Assembly (NCBI RefSeq): GCF_003387075.1
Contig: NZ_QUMQ01000001.1
Span: 5,270,001 to 5,334,000, forward strand
Source: Asanoa ferruginea
GTDB taxonomy: Bacteria; Actinomycetota; Actinomycetes; Mycobacteriales; Micromonosporaceae
Direction of reading: 5' to 3'
DNA: 64,000 nt
The stretch's first letter is position 1. Every line of letters begins with the position of its first letter. The notes under the pieces are model-generated. The model worked only from the letters and a program-made list of their open reading frames with translations, had not been told where the DNA came from and did no database searches. This document shows, one piece after another, positions 16,539 through 30,843 of the stretch. The position numbers and the translations under genes are program-made.

Positions 16539-16614
16539 GTCGGCTCCTTGGTGGGTCGGATCGAACGATGACGATGGATGGTTGGCGAAGCTAGCAGCGG
16601 CGCAAAGGGACCGG

Positions 16615-16702
16615 CAATCGTTTGCCAACGCGTTGCCAGCGCATTACGAGATCTAAAGTGGACCCACTAGATCCATTTGGCAACATTGATGGCAAGCGAT
16701 TG
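16615..16702. promoter_or_regulatory. Nested dyad in the divergent promoter region
   Basis: This is the core of the 313-base gene-free stretch 16539-16851. Three pairs of inverted arms share nearly one centre at about 16660: CAATCGTTTGCC (16615) with GGCAAGCGATTG (16691), 11 of 12 matching; GTTGCCA (16632) with TGGCAAC (16678); and GATCTA (16650) with TAGATC (16668), enclosing AGTGG-AC-CCACT. CAACGCGTTG at 16626 is also a 10-base palindrome. The TTGCCA copies on both strands could double as -35 boxes. The rest of the gap shows nothing clear apart from the AAGGAG sites of the two genes. Confidence 0.5.
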
Positions 16703-16851
16703 TGGCGTGCAGCCGGGCCGCCATACTGTCCTTTCACTTGCCGGTCCCGATTCGCATTCGGGGCCGAATACTCAATGCCGCTATCGGCGCTGCACCGCCC
16801 CGAAACGCAGCGCGGCGATGGCGCACGCCTCCATCCCCCCAAGGAGTTGCG

Positions 16852-19074
<2,223 letters not shown>

Positions 19075-19093
19075 CGCGGAACCGTTCAACAAG

Positions 19094-19123
19094 CCGCCCG
19101 CCGCTGGACAACGCGGCGGGCGG
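19094..19123. terminator. Terminator hairpin after the beta-helix gene
   Basis: CCGCCCGCCGC (19094-19104) and GCGGCGGGCGG (19113-19123) form a perfect 11-bp stem with an 8-base loop, 20 bases after the stop of the beta-helix gene and before the DUF4184 gene. Confidence 0.8.
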
Positions 19124-19149
19124 TGGCGTGGGCTGGCTAGCATGCGGCC

Positions 19150-22548
<3,399 letters not shown>

Positions 22549-22580
22549 GGCACGACCTTAGGCCACTTTTCTGGAATTGC
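22549..22580 (-). promoter_or_regulatory. Likely furA-katG promoter/operator
   Basis: The 32 bases between the serine-hydrolase stop and the furA ATG are A/T-rich on the minus strand (GAGCAATTCCAGAAAAGTGG then CCTAAGGTCGTGCC). TAAGGT, 9 bases before the ATG, could be the -10 element of a near-leaderless transcript, and the AATTCCAGAAAA stretch is where FurA binds in mycobacteria and streptomycetes. Only position and composition support this. Confidence 0.4.
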
Positions 22581-23759
22581 TCAAGTTTGGCTGCTCACAA
22601 GTGCGCCGATCTTCTCCGCGATGATCGGGGCGGAGTTCGTCTCCGTGGTGGTGCGCCCCCGGCTGGTGGCGACGGCGACGGCGATGTCCTTGCCCGGCAG
22701 GTAGCTCTGCGCGGCGGAGTACCCGGCGAACGACGGGGTCTGCTGGATCCAGCCGTTCTTGACGCTGACGCCGAGCCCGTAGTGGTGCTCGACGGTCTGC
22801 TTGACGCAGATCGTCGCCGGGCAGGTCTTCGTCGGGCCGCCGAGGCCGACCGTGCCCGGATTGATCTGGGTGCGCAACGACCTGGCCGAGATCAGCCGGC
22901 CCGCGCCGACGGCCCGGGCTGAGGTCGCCAGATCGCAGATGTTCTGGGTCAGGATGGCGCCGTGCGCGGTGGTCCACGACGGGTTCCAGTAGGTCGAGTC
23001 CTCGAACACGCCGCGCTCGATGGTGTAGCCGTGCAGGACCGGATCCGGGATGGCCGCGGTGGCGTTGATGACGGTCGCGGAGAGGCGCAGCGGGTTGAGC
23101 ACGTCGCGGGTCAGCAACTGCTTCGACGGGGTACGGGTGATCCGCTCGAGAATCCGGCCGAGGATGACGAAGTTGGCGTGCGAGTAGCTCCAGTTCGTGC
23201 CGGGCTCATACCAGAGGTTCCGGGCCAGGGCGAGGTCGATCACCTCCTGCTCGGTCCAGTTCTGGAACGGGTCGGCGTAGAGCCGCTGGACGAACGGCCG
23301 GTAGCTCTCGAAGTCTGGATATCCCGACGTGTTGCTGCCCAGCATGCGCAGCGTGACCTTGGTTGACCGGGGCAGGTTCGGAAACCAGCGCGCGATCGGC
23401 TGGTCCAACGACACGACGCCCTTGTCGACCAGTTGCAGCAACAGGATGTTGAGGTAGGCGATGCCGACCGACCCGGTCCGGAAGCGCATGTCCGTGGTCG
23501 CGGGGATCCCGGTCATCGAGTCGCCGATGGCGGCCGTCACGACCTCCCGGCCGCCGACCGTCACCCGGACGATGGCCGCGCGCAGGCCGAGGTCCCGGCG
23601 CACCGATTCGGCGATGCCGACGATCTGCGCCGCCGTGCCGCGCGCCGGCCCGCTCGCGACACATCGAGCGGTCGGTGCGGCAGCCTGGGCCGGCGCGACC
23701 CAGGCGGTGGTGGCCACGAGGGCGGCAGCCAGCACTACCGGCAGGACCCGGAGTCTCAT
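22581..23759 (-). CDS. Exported serine-hydrolase-fold protein (beta-lactamase/PBP-like) with altered active site
   Basis: 392 residues. A Sec signal peptide (MRLRVLPVVLAAALVATTAWVAPAQA) leads into a class C beta-lactamase/DD-peptidase-like fold: RFRTGSVGIAYLNILLLQLVDKGVVSLDQPI and GTNWSYSHANFVILGRIL. In active members the first motif reads SxxK and the second YxN. Here Ser97 is kept but the Lys is Ile100, and Tyr192 is followed by His194 instead of Asn. Some actinobacterial paralogues share such losses. It may bind rather than cleave cell-wall or ester substrates. It precedes furA on the same strand by 32 bases and follows the UvrA-like gene by 9, possibly in one operon with the latter. Confidence 0.85.
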   Translation of the reverse strand: MRLRVLPVVLAAALVATTAWVAPAQAAAPTARCVASGPARGTAAQIVGIAESVRRDLGLRAAIVRVTVGGREVVTAAIGDSMTGIPATTDMRFRTGSVGIAYLNILLLQLVDKGVVSLDQPIARWFPNLPRSTKVTLRMLGSNTSGYPDFESYRPFVQRLYADPFQNWTEQEVIDLALARNLWYEPGTNWSYSHANFVILGRILERITRTPSKQLLTRDVLNPLRLSATVINATAAIPDPVLHGYTIERGVFEDSTYWNPSWTTAHGAILTQNICDLATSARAVGAGRLISARSLRTQINPGTVGLGGPTKTCPATICVKQTVEHHYGLGVSVKNGWIQQTPSFAGYSAAQSYLPGKDIAVAVATSRGRTTTETNSAPIIAEKIGALVSSQT

Positions 23760-23768
23760 TTGCCTACT

Positions 23769-26213
23769 TTACGACAAACCACCCAAATGGGCCGCCAACC
23801 ACGGGCCGGTGACGCTGTGCGGGTCGGCCGCGACCTCGGCCGGCGTGCCGCGGGCGACGATGCGGCCGCCGTCCGGTCCGCCGCCTGGCCCCATGTCGAA
23901 CACGTGGTCCCCGGCGGCGAGCACGTCGAGGTCGTGGTCGATCACGATGATCGTCGCCCCGTCGGACAGGAGCCGGTCGAAGACACCGACGAGGGTACGG
24001 ATGTCCACCGGGTGCAGCCCCGTCGACGGCTCGTCGAGTACATAGAGGACGTTGCGTTGGCTGTTGCGCAACCGCGCCGCGATCCGCAGCCGCTGCGACT
24101 CACCACCCGACAGTGACGGCGTCGGCTCGCCCAGGCGCAGATAGCCCAGCCCGACGTCGACCATGGGCCGCAACGGCCGGACGATGGTGGGCACCGCCGC
24201 GTAGCGGTCCACCGCCTCCCGCACGGTCAGCCCGAGCACGTCGGCGATCGTGAGCCCGTCGACCCGTACCCCGAGTGTCTCGTCGTTGAATCTCGCTCCG
24301 TGACAGGTCGGGCATTCGACGTTGATGTCGGGCAGATACTGCACGTCCAGGTCGATGGAGCCGATCCCGCGGCAGGTGGGGCACTGGCCTTCCTTGGTGT
24401 TGAACGAGAAGTGCCCGGGCGAACGACCCGACGCGGCGCCGAAATACGCCCGGATGGCGTCGAACGCGCCCGAGTAGGTGCTCGGCGTCGACCGCGCGTT
24501 GAGCCCGATCGGGGTCGCGTCGATCTCGACGACCTGCCGGATGGAGCCGAGCGTCAACGACTTCACGTGCGCCGGCAACTCCTGCCCGGCCAGGACCGCG
24601 CGGGCGGCCGGGATCAGGCTGTCCAGCACGAGCGCGGTCTTGCCGGCGCCCGACGGCCCGGCCAGCGCGGTCAGCCGGTTGATCGGGAAGCCGACCGTGA
24701 CGTTGCGCAGGTTGTAGAGCCGCCGCACGGCGATGGTGGCGCGCTCGCGGGGCAGCGGGCGGGGCGGGCGGTCGACCGCCAGCCTGCCGTCGAGGAACGG
24801 CCCGATGATCGACTTGCGGTTCTTCTGGAGCTGGTCGGGCGCGCCTTCCGCGACGATCTGGCCGCCCAGCCGGCCCGCGCCCGGACCCAACTCGATCACC
24901 CAGTCGGCCGAGCGGATCAGGTCGAGGTCGTGCTCCACGATCACGACGGTGTTGCCGTTCCCGGCCAACGCGGCGATCGTCTTGCGCAGACCCTCCACAT
25001 TGCTCGGATGCAGGCCGACCGACGGCTCGTCCAGCACGTAGAGCATGCCCGTGGTGTTCGCGCGTACGGTCGAGGTCAGTTCGATCCGTTGCCGTTCGCC
25101 GGTCGACAGGGTGGCGCCCGCCCGGTCCAGGCCCAGATAGCCCAGCCCGAGGTCGAGCAGCGGGCCGATCGCGCCGGTCAGCTCACCGAGCAGCCCGGTC
25201 GTCATCCGGCTCAGCTCCGGCGGCATCAGCGGCGGCAGTTCGTTGGCGAAGGCGACCAGGTGGTCGAGGTCGAGCGCGCTGATCTGGGCCAGGTTGCGGC
25301 CGTTGAGCCGCGAGGTCAGCGCCTCCGGGCGCAGCCGCGTGCCGTGGCAGACGGGGCAGGTGTGCGAGATGAGATATTTGCTGTTCTCCGACTTCTCGGC
25401 CGCGGTGATCGCGTTGTCGTAGGTGACGTTGAGCTGCACCTGCCGCCCGTTGCGCCCGGAGACGACGACGGGCTGCTTGACCGGCTTGCCGTGCAGCACG
25501 AAGTCTTTCTCCTTTCGGGTCAGCTTCCGGTAGGGCACGTCCAGCCGGACACCGAGCTCGCCGGCGGCATACATGCTGAGCCGGCGCCCGCCCACGTTCC
25601 AGGGCAGGACGGCACCGTCGCCGATCGTCTTGTCGGGGTCCGGGACCAGCGAGTCGGTGTCGACGTCGAACCTTGTCCCGATGCCGTTGCAGCCCGGGCA
25701 TGCGCCGATCGAGTTGAACGCGAACGACTCGGCGCTCGGCGGTGCGAACGTCGCACCGCACACCGGGCACTGGATCTCCATCGCCTGCGTGGCGATCGAC
25801 GGCTTGACGTCGTGGCCGTTGGGGCAGCGGTGGGTGCCGAGCCTCGACATGATCAGCCGCAACACGTTGAGCACCTCGCTCATCGTGCCGACCGTGCTGC
25901 GCGGCCCGGGCACCGGCGGCCGTTGCCGCAACGCGAGCGCCGGCGGCAGGTGGTCGATGCGGTCGACATCCGGCCGCTCGGCCTGGGTGAGCCGGCGCCG
26001 GCTGTAGGTGCTCAGGCCCTCCAGGAACCGGTGCAGGCCCTCGGCGTAGAGCGTGCCCATGGCGAGCGACGTCTTGCCCGAACCGGACACCCCGGCGATC
26101 ACGACGGTACGCCAGAGCGGGACGTCGACATCGAGGTCGCGAAGGGTGTTGTGCCGAACGCCCCGGGCCTGGATGGCCCGGGGCAGCGTGTCCGGCGGGG
26201 GTGCGATCTTCAT
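23769..26213 (-). CDS. UvrA-like ABC ATPase (UvrA2/DrrC type)
   Basis: 814 residues with two ABC modules: Walker A GVSGSGKTS, signature LSTGERQRIEL and Walker B LYVLDEPSVGLHP in the first; GPSGAGKTAL, LSGGESQRLRIA and LYVLDEPSTGLHP in the second. Zinc-finger cysteines are present (CPVCGATF with CPGCNGIG; CPTCRGIG with CPTCHGA). At 814 residues it is shorter than true UvrA (about 950) and appears to lack the UvrB-binding domain, as in UvrA2 and DrrC proteins, which are linked to resistance against DNA-binding drugs. It is therefore unlikely to be the housekeeping excision-repair gene. Confidence 0.92.
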   Translation of the reverse strand: MKIAPPPDTLPRAIQARGVRHNTLRDLDVDVPLWRTVVIAGVSGSGKTSLAMGTLYAEGLHRFLEGLSTYSRRRLTQAERPDVDRIDHLPPALALRQRPPVPGPRSTVGTMSEVLNVLRLIMSRLGTHRCPNGHDVKPSIATQAMEIQCPVCGATFAPPSAESFAFNSIGACPGCNGIGTRFDVDTDSLVPDPDKTIGDGAVLPWNVGGRRLSMYAAGELGVRLDVPYRKLTRKEKDFVLHGKPVKQPVVVSGRNGRQVQLNVTYDNAITAAEKSENSKYLISHTCPVCHGTRLRPEALTSRLNGRNLAQISALDLDHLVAFANELPPLMPPELSRMTTGLLGELTGAIGPLLDLGLGYLGLDRAGATLSTGERQRIELTSTVRANTTGMLYVLDEPSVGLHPSNVEGLRKTIAALAGNGNTVVIVEHDLDLIRSADWVIELGPGAGRLGGQIVAEGAPDQLQKNRKSIIGPFLDGRLAVDRPPRPLPRERATIAVRRLYNLRNVTVGFPINRLTALAGPSGAGKTALVLDSLIPAARAVLAGQELPAHVKSLTLGSIRQVVEIDATPIGLNARSTPSTYSGAFDAIRAYFGAASGRSPGHFSFNTKEGQCPTCRGIGSIDLDVQYLPDINVECPTCHGARFNDETLGVRVDGLTIADVLGLTVREAVDRYAAVPTIVRPLRPMVDVGLGYLRLGEPTPSLSGGESQRLRIAARLRNSQRNVLYVLDEPSTGLHPVDIRTLVGVFDRLLSDGATIIVIDHDLDVLAAGDHVFDMGPGGGPDGGRIVARGTPAEVAADPHSVTGPWLAAHLGGLS

Positions 26214-26223
26214 ACTTACCGGT

Positions 26224-26922
26224 CTAGCCGCAATCGGCGCCGACCTCAGCCGAACCGGACATTAGCCGGGTCCACTGGGGGATCGGCCGCCCGTCCCGGA
26301 CGAACCAGCTCTGGGTCTCGTCCTGCGGCCACCCTTCGGGCGAGTCCTCCCATTCCTCCTGCCGGCCGTAGACGGTCAGGTCGAGCAACTGGAGCGCGGG
26401 CATCATCACCTCACAACCGCGCCCATCGGTCTCGTACGTCTGGAAGATCCGGTCCCCGACCCGCAGGTAGGTCGTGATCCAGCCGTCGGAGATGCCCGGC
26501 ACGTCGATGCCGTCGACGGAATACCAGGGCACGCGATAGCCCATGAACTCCCGGTAGGGCGCGAACTCGGCATAGGGCCCCTGGCACCAGACGGCGAACG
26601 TCACGCCCCGGCCCTCGAGGTAGGTGGCGTCCTGGAAGTTCCACACCGTCGCGGTGCAGCCCCGGCACTGGCCGGCGAAACCCTGGCCGCGGTGCCACAT
26701 GTGCTTGCAGACCAGAAGCTGGTCGCGGCCCTCGAAGATGTCGTGCAACGGGGTCGGGCCGTTCGCGCCGATCAGTTCGACGGTCGGGTCCACCTCGACC
26801 ATCGGCAGCCTGCGCCGCGCGGCGGCGATCGCGTCGCCCGCGCGGGTGTGCGCCTTCTCCCGGACCAGCAGGGCGGCCCGTTCCTGCAACCAGGTCGCGC
26901 GGTCGACAACCTGCGGTGTCAT
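26224..26922 (-). CDS. DUF899-family thioredoxin-like protein
   Basis: 232 residues. The DUF899 pattern is present: LHDIFEGRDQLLVCKHMWH followed by CRGCTATVWNF, where the CxxC-like cysteines lie in a thioredoxin-like fold, and FAPYREFMGYRVPWYSV. The family is widespread in actinobacteria and has no proven function; a redox role is inferred from the fold. It lies 10 bases upstream of the UvrA-like gene on the same strand and is divergent from the SigJ-like sigma factor at 26999. Confidence 0.9.
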   Translation of the reverse strand: MTPQVVDRATWLQERAALLVREKAHTRAGDAIAAARRRLPMVEVDPTVELIGANGPTPLHDIFEGRDQLLVCKHMWHRGQGFAGQCRGCTATVWNFQDATYLEGRGVTFAVWCQGPYAEFAPYREFMGYRVPWYSVDGIDVPGISDGWITTYLRVGDRIFQTYETDGRGCEVMMPALQLLDLTVYGRQEEWEDSPEGWPQDETQSWFVRDGRPIPQWTRLMSGSAEVGADCG

Positions 26923-26998
26923 TGGTTCCTCCTCGGTATTGCGGTCGTTTCCGTTACCGACGAGGCAACCTGTCAGATGTCATCGGTAGCCTGTCGCG

Positions 26999-27890
26999 GT
27001 GACCTGGCTCGCGGCGGCCTTCGACGACCATCGGCAGGAGTTGCGCGCGCACTGCTACCGGCTCGCCGGCAACGTGGCCGACGCCGACGAGTTGACGCAG
27101 GAGACCTTCCTGCGCGCGTGGCGGGCCCGCGACCGGTTCGAGGGGCGCGCCTCGGTGCGCACCTGGCTCTACCGGATCGCCACCAACGTCTTCCTCGACA
27201 GCCGCAAGGCCGCCGAGCGGCGCACGGCACCGGTGGGCGACATCCTCGAGTGGAGCACCAGAATCGGGCCCTACCCCGACGTCGCCTCGGGCGTCGCGGC
27301 CGGCGAGTTGGTCGAGCTCGCGCTGATCGCCGCCCTGATGCATCTGCCGCCGCGGCAGCGGGCCGCGTTCGTGTTGCGCGACATCAGCGGCTGGACGCCC
27401 GCGGAGGTCGCCGACGCCCTCGGCGTGGCCGTCCCCGCCGCCAACAGCCTGATCCAGCGCGCCCGTCACACCGTGCGGCTGCACGCGCCCGCCGATCCTC
27501 GAGACTGGCGTCGCCCGGAGCTGACCGCCGAAGACGAGGCGATCCTGCGCCGCTACGCGGACGCGTCCGACGCCGAGTCGATCCGCATCCTGCTCGCCGA
27601 CGACGTGCGGATCACCATGCCGCCCGACCCGCCGGTCGTGGGCATCGACGCGGTGACCGCGTTCCTCGCCCGGCCGCTGGATTGGCGCACGTTCCCGGCC
27701 CGCGCCAATGGCCGGCCCGCCCAGGTCAACTACCTGCGCGAGCCCGGCGGCGCGCGCTACGAGGGCCTGGTGGTCGACGTTTTTGCGGATCGTCGACGGG
27801 CGCATCGCGGAGATCAACGCCTTCGTCGGGGCGGCACACGTCGCGGCGTTCGGGATGCCCGCCTCCCTCGACCCGGCGGCACACCTGTGA
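26999..27890 (+). pseudogene. SigJ-like ECF sigma factor with C-terminal SnoaL domain, frameshifted
   Basis: The first 260 codons read well: sigma region 2 (ADELTQETFLRAWRARDRF and WLYRIATNVFLDSRK), region 4 (LPPRQRAAFVLRDISGWTPAEVADAL), and a SnoaL/NTF2-like domain from about residue 170. At a run of five T (27780-27784) the frame changes. Removing one T continues the SnoaL domain as LRIVDGRIAEINAFVG and stops at 27890, giving about 296 residues, the normal size. Uncorrected, the frame reads nonsense to 28078 and overlaps the next gene. It may be a real mutation, phase variation or a sequencing error. The gene starts with GTG. Confidence 0.85.
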
Positions 27891-27935
27891 TAGACCAACT
27901 TCGTTACGACGAACGTCGAAACGAGGGGGCAACGC

Positions 27936-29183
27936 ATGGGTACGCCGATCAATCGCCGCACCATCCTGACCGCTGGCGCGGGTGCCGTCGCCGGGCTGGC
28001 GGTGCCGGGCGTCGCGCAGGCCGGCTCGCGCACCCGCGTCGGATTCACCCTCAACGCGACCGTGCTCGACGGCGGTGAGCAGGTCACCTCGGTCACCCTC
28101 GACACCGGGCGGCTCGGCCGGATCGACCCGGCCAGCCTGACGCCCGGCACCTTCAGCGTGCACGCGAAGGCCACCAGCCCGATCCCGATCGCCGCCGGCG
28201 ACCAGATCTTCAGCGAATATGACCTCGACCGCCCGGTGACCGCAGTCCGGCTCGACCGGCGCGGCGACATCGTGCTCGATCTGAGCTTCGCCGAGGGTCA
28301 GGTCGGCGGCGGCACGCTCGGCTACATCCTGAGCCGGGGCCGCAATGTCCAGCTCGATCTGGTCTACACGATCACCCAGAACGCACCGCTGGTCGTGCAC
28401 GGCCGCCCGCTGACCATCGAGCGCTTCACCCAGGGCCGGCTGGTCAACCCCGAGGTCGACGCGTTCAGCTACCACACCTCCGGCTCGGGCATGAAATACC
28501 GGCTGTTCTCACCCGACCACCGCGGCGGCAAGCGCCCGCTGGTCATCTGGCTGCACGGCGGGGGAGAGGGCGCCTCGTTGCCCGACAACTACTACGACAA
28601 CGAGACCACGTTGCGCGCCAACCGCGGTGCGCTGGGCTTCGCCACGGCCGAAGCCCAGCGGATCTTCCACGGCGCCTACGTGGTGGCGCCGCAGAGCACG
28701 TCGTTCTGGCTCGAAGACGGCCCCCGCTTCGCGCCGCTCATCCTCGAGATCGTCAATGACCTCGCGCGCCGCCACGACATTGACCGCGACCGGATCTACG
28801 TGGCCGGTTGCAGCAACGGCGGCTACATGAGCCTGAAGATGACCACGACCTACCCCCGGGTGTTCGCCGCGTCGGTGCCGATCTGCGGTGTCGTCGAGTC
28901 GCTCGACCCGGGCGGCCCCGTGATGATCACCGACGCCGAGCTGGCGGCCATCACCACCCCGACCTGGTTGGTCGCCTCGCGCGACGACGACACCGTGCCG
29001 CCGGAGGCCAACACCGTGCACGCGCACGAGCTGATCCCAGGTTCGGTGCTGTCGCTCTACGACCACGTCATCTGGAACGGCCACCAGTTCCCCGGCCACT
29101 GGTCCTGGATCTACGTCGCCCGCAACGACCCGAGCGACCACGGCACCCACATCTGGCAGTGGATGGGGCGGCAACGACGGTAG
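27936..29183 (+). CDS. Tat-exported alpha/beta hydrolase (esterase/PHB-depolymerase-like)
   Basis: 415 residues; ACGAGGGGG precedes the ATG. The N-terminus has a twin-arginine signal (INRRTILTAGAGAVAGLAV). Residues 40-170 form an Ig-like beta domain also found in secreted esterases. The catalytic domain has the oxyanion loop WLHGGGEG, nucleophile Ser in AGCSNGGYMS, a likely acid Asp in SRDDDTVPP and a likely His in GHQFPGHW. It probably cleaves esters or peptides outside the cell. A short dyad, TTCGT-TACG-ACGAA (27900-27913), lies in its upstream gap and could be an operator. Confidence 0.88.
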   Translation: MGTPINRRTILTAGAGAVAGLAVPGVAQAGSRTRVGFTLNATVLDGGEQVTSVTLDTGRLGRIDPASLTPGTFSVHAKATSPIPIAAGDQIFSEYDLDRPVTAVRLDRRGDIVLDLSFAEGQVGGGTLGYILSRGRNVQLDLVYTITQNAPLVVHGRPLTIERFTQGRLVNPEVDAFSYHTSGSGMKYRLFSPDHRGGKRPLVIWLHGGGEGASLPDNYYDNETTLRANRGALGFATAEAQRIFHGAYVVAPQSTSFWLEDGPRFAPLILEIVNDLARRHDIDRDRIYVAGCSNGGYMSLKMTTTYPRVFAASVPICGVVESLDPGGPVMITDAELAAITTPTWLVASRDDDTVPPEANTVHAHELIPGSVLSLYDHVIWNGHQFPGHWSWIYVARNDPSDHGTHIWQWMGRQRR

Positions 29184-29207
29184 GGGCCGGGCGGAGCGCC
29201 CGGCCCC
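29183..29207. terminator. Bidirectional terminator hairpin
   Basis: GGGGCCGGGCG (29183-29193) and CGCCCGGCCCC (29197-29207) form a perfect 11-bp stem with a GAG loop, exactly between the convergent esterase and phoX genes. Confidence 0.85.
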
Positions 29208-29213
29208 ACCGGG

Positions 29214-30659
29214 TCAGCCGAGGTATTTCTCCCACGCGCCGGTGATGGCCAGGGTCAGGCCGGGGTCCTGCATGTTGACGAAGAGCACCTTGCCGTCGGC
29301 CGTGAACGTCGGGCCGCAGAACTCGGAGTCGTTGAGCTGGTTGCGGGCGATCGCGTAGGTCGGGCCGCCGGGGAACGAGCTGAGCACGTGCGACGCACCC
29401 GCGCCGTCCTCGGCGAGCACGAGGCTGCCCCACGGGGTGACGGTGACGTTGTCGGGGCCGTCGAAGGTCAGGTCGCCATACTTCGCCGCCGACCCGTCCT
29501 CCGCCGTCGGCTGGTGCGGGAAGTAGGTGACGAGCTGAATGGTCTGGTTGCGGTAGTGGTAGAACCACACCATGCCGTCGTGCGGTGTCGCGTCGGTCGG
29601 GAGTTCACCCTCGTCCCAGGCATACGAGTTGACGACATACACGCCCTCGTCGGTGCCCCACACGCCCTCGAACTTCTTGCCGCGCGTCACCTGGTTGTCG
29701 GCGAACTGCTCACGCACGTTCTTCGACTGGGCGTCGCGCTCGGGCACCTCGACCCAGCGCACCGGGAACGGGCGGCCGAGCTGGGCCGAGGTCAGGTAAG
29801 CGACGTCCGGCAGCACCGAGCCGTCGTCCAGGATGATCGCCATGGCGGCCAGGGTGCCGGCGTTCGGCGCGAGGCGGGTGAGCACGCCCGGGCCGAGCTT
29901 CACGCCGCGCGGCGCGGTCCACCGGTAGAACAGGCCGTTGGGGCCGTCGGCGTCTTCGGAGAGGTAGACGCTGGTGCGGTCGTCGCCGATCGCCACCGCC
30001 TCGTGGGCGTAGCGGCCCAGGCACTTGATCGGCCGCGGGTCGGCCTTGCCGTCGGCCGTGACCTCGAAGACATAGCCGTGGTCCTTCAGGAAGACGCCGG
30101 ACCGGTCGCCCTCCTCCCACGTATCGCCGGCGCGGTCTTCGGTCTCCTCGCAGGTCAGCCACGTCCGCCACGGGGTCGGACCGCCGGCGCAGTTGGACAC
30201 GGTGCCGGAGATGGCGACGAACTCGCCGAGGTTGCGACCCGAGCGGTCGGTCGTGATCACCGTGCAGCCACCGGCGTCGACCGCGCTGGGGTCATAGACG
30301 GTGCCCTTGACATGGGGTACGCCGTGGTCGGCGCCCGGGTCACACTCGTGGTTCTGGATGATGGTGTAACGGCCGTGGCCGGCGTCGAAGACCGCCATGC
30401 CGTCGTGGTCCGACGGCGTGCGGCCCTGGCCCCGATCGAGCTTGGTGACACCGGTCCGGGTCACGATCGCGTAGCTGAATCCCTTGGGCAGCGCGAGGAT
30501 GCCGGCGGGGTCGTCGACGAGCGGCGGGAACGGCGTGTGATTCGAAGACGGGCGCGGCCGGCCGGGGTTGGCCTGGGCCAGCGAAGGAACGGCACCGGCG
30601 ACGGCGAGGCCGACCCCGGCAGCGCCGGCGCCGAGCAGGGCGCGACGAGATGAAGGCAC
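29214..30659 (-). CDS. PhoX-family alkaline phosphatase-like protein
   Basis: 481 residues from the GTG at 30659, which has AGGAGC 6 bases ahead; a start 12 codons earlier is possible. A Tat signal (SSRRALLGAGAAGVGLAVAG) is followed by the PhoX fold (DUF839): LPKGFSYAIV, SDHDGMAVF, NHECDPG, WLTCEETEDRAG, GRYAHEAVAI, LSEDADGPNGLFYRW and LVLAEDGAG. These acidic loops bind the Ca and Fe ions of PhoX enzymes, which release phosphate from organic esters outside the cell. Phosphate regulation is expected for the family, but I found no clear PHO box. Confidence 0.92.
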   Translation of the reverse strand: MPSSRRALLGAGAAGVGLAVAGAVPSLAQANPGRPRPSSNHTPFPPLVDDPAGILALPKGFSYAIVTRTGVTKLDRGQGRTPSDHDGMAVFDAGHGRYTIIQNHECDPGADHGVPHVKGTVYDPSAVDAGGCTVITTDRSGRNLGEFVAISGTVSNCAGGPTPWRTWLTCEETEDRAGDTWEEGDRSGVFLKDHGYVFEVTADGKADPRPIKCLGRYAHEAVAIGDDRTSVYLSEDADGPNGLFYRWTAPRGVKLGPGVLTRLAPNAGTLAAMAIILDDGSVLPDVAYLTSAQLGRPFPVRWVEVPERDAQSKNVREQFADNQVTRGKKFEGVWGTDEGVYVVNSYAWDEGELPTDATPHDGMVWFYHYRNQTIQLVTYFPHQPTAEDGSAAKYGDLTFDGPDNVTVTPWGSLVLAEDGAGASHVLSSFPGGPTYAIARNQLNDSEFCGPTFTADGKVLFVNMQDPGLTLAITGAWEKYLG

Positions 30660-30843
30660 GAGGGTGCTCCTATTCAGAATGAGAGCAGGAGCCATGAGCC
30701 AACCCCGGCGCCCCGAAATCCAGGTGATGCGGCAGCGACCTTGGAGTTAACTGTGGTCGCTGCGTTGCCCTGCGCTGGTTGCGGCAACGTGGTGACTCGG
30801 CAACGCTGACAGGCGTGGATGCCTCGGGGGAGGGCGAGCTGGC

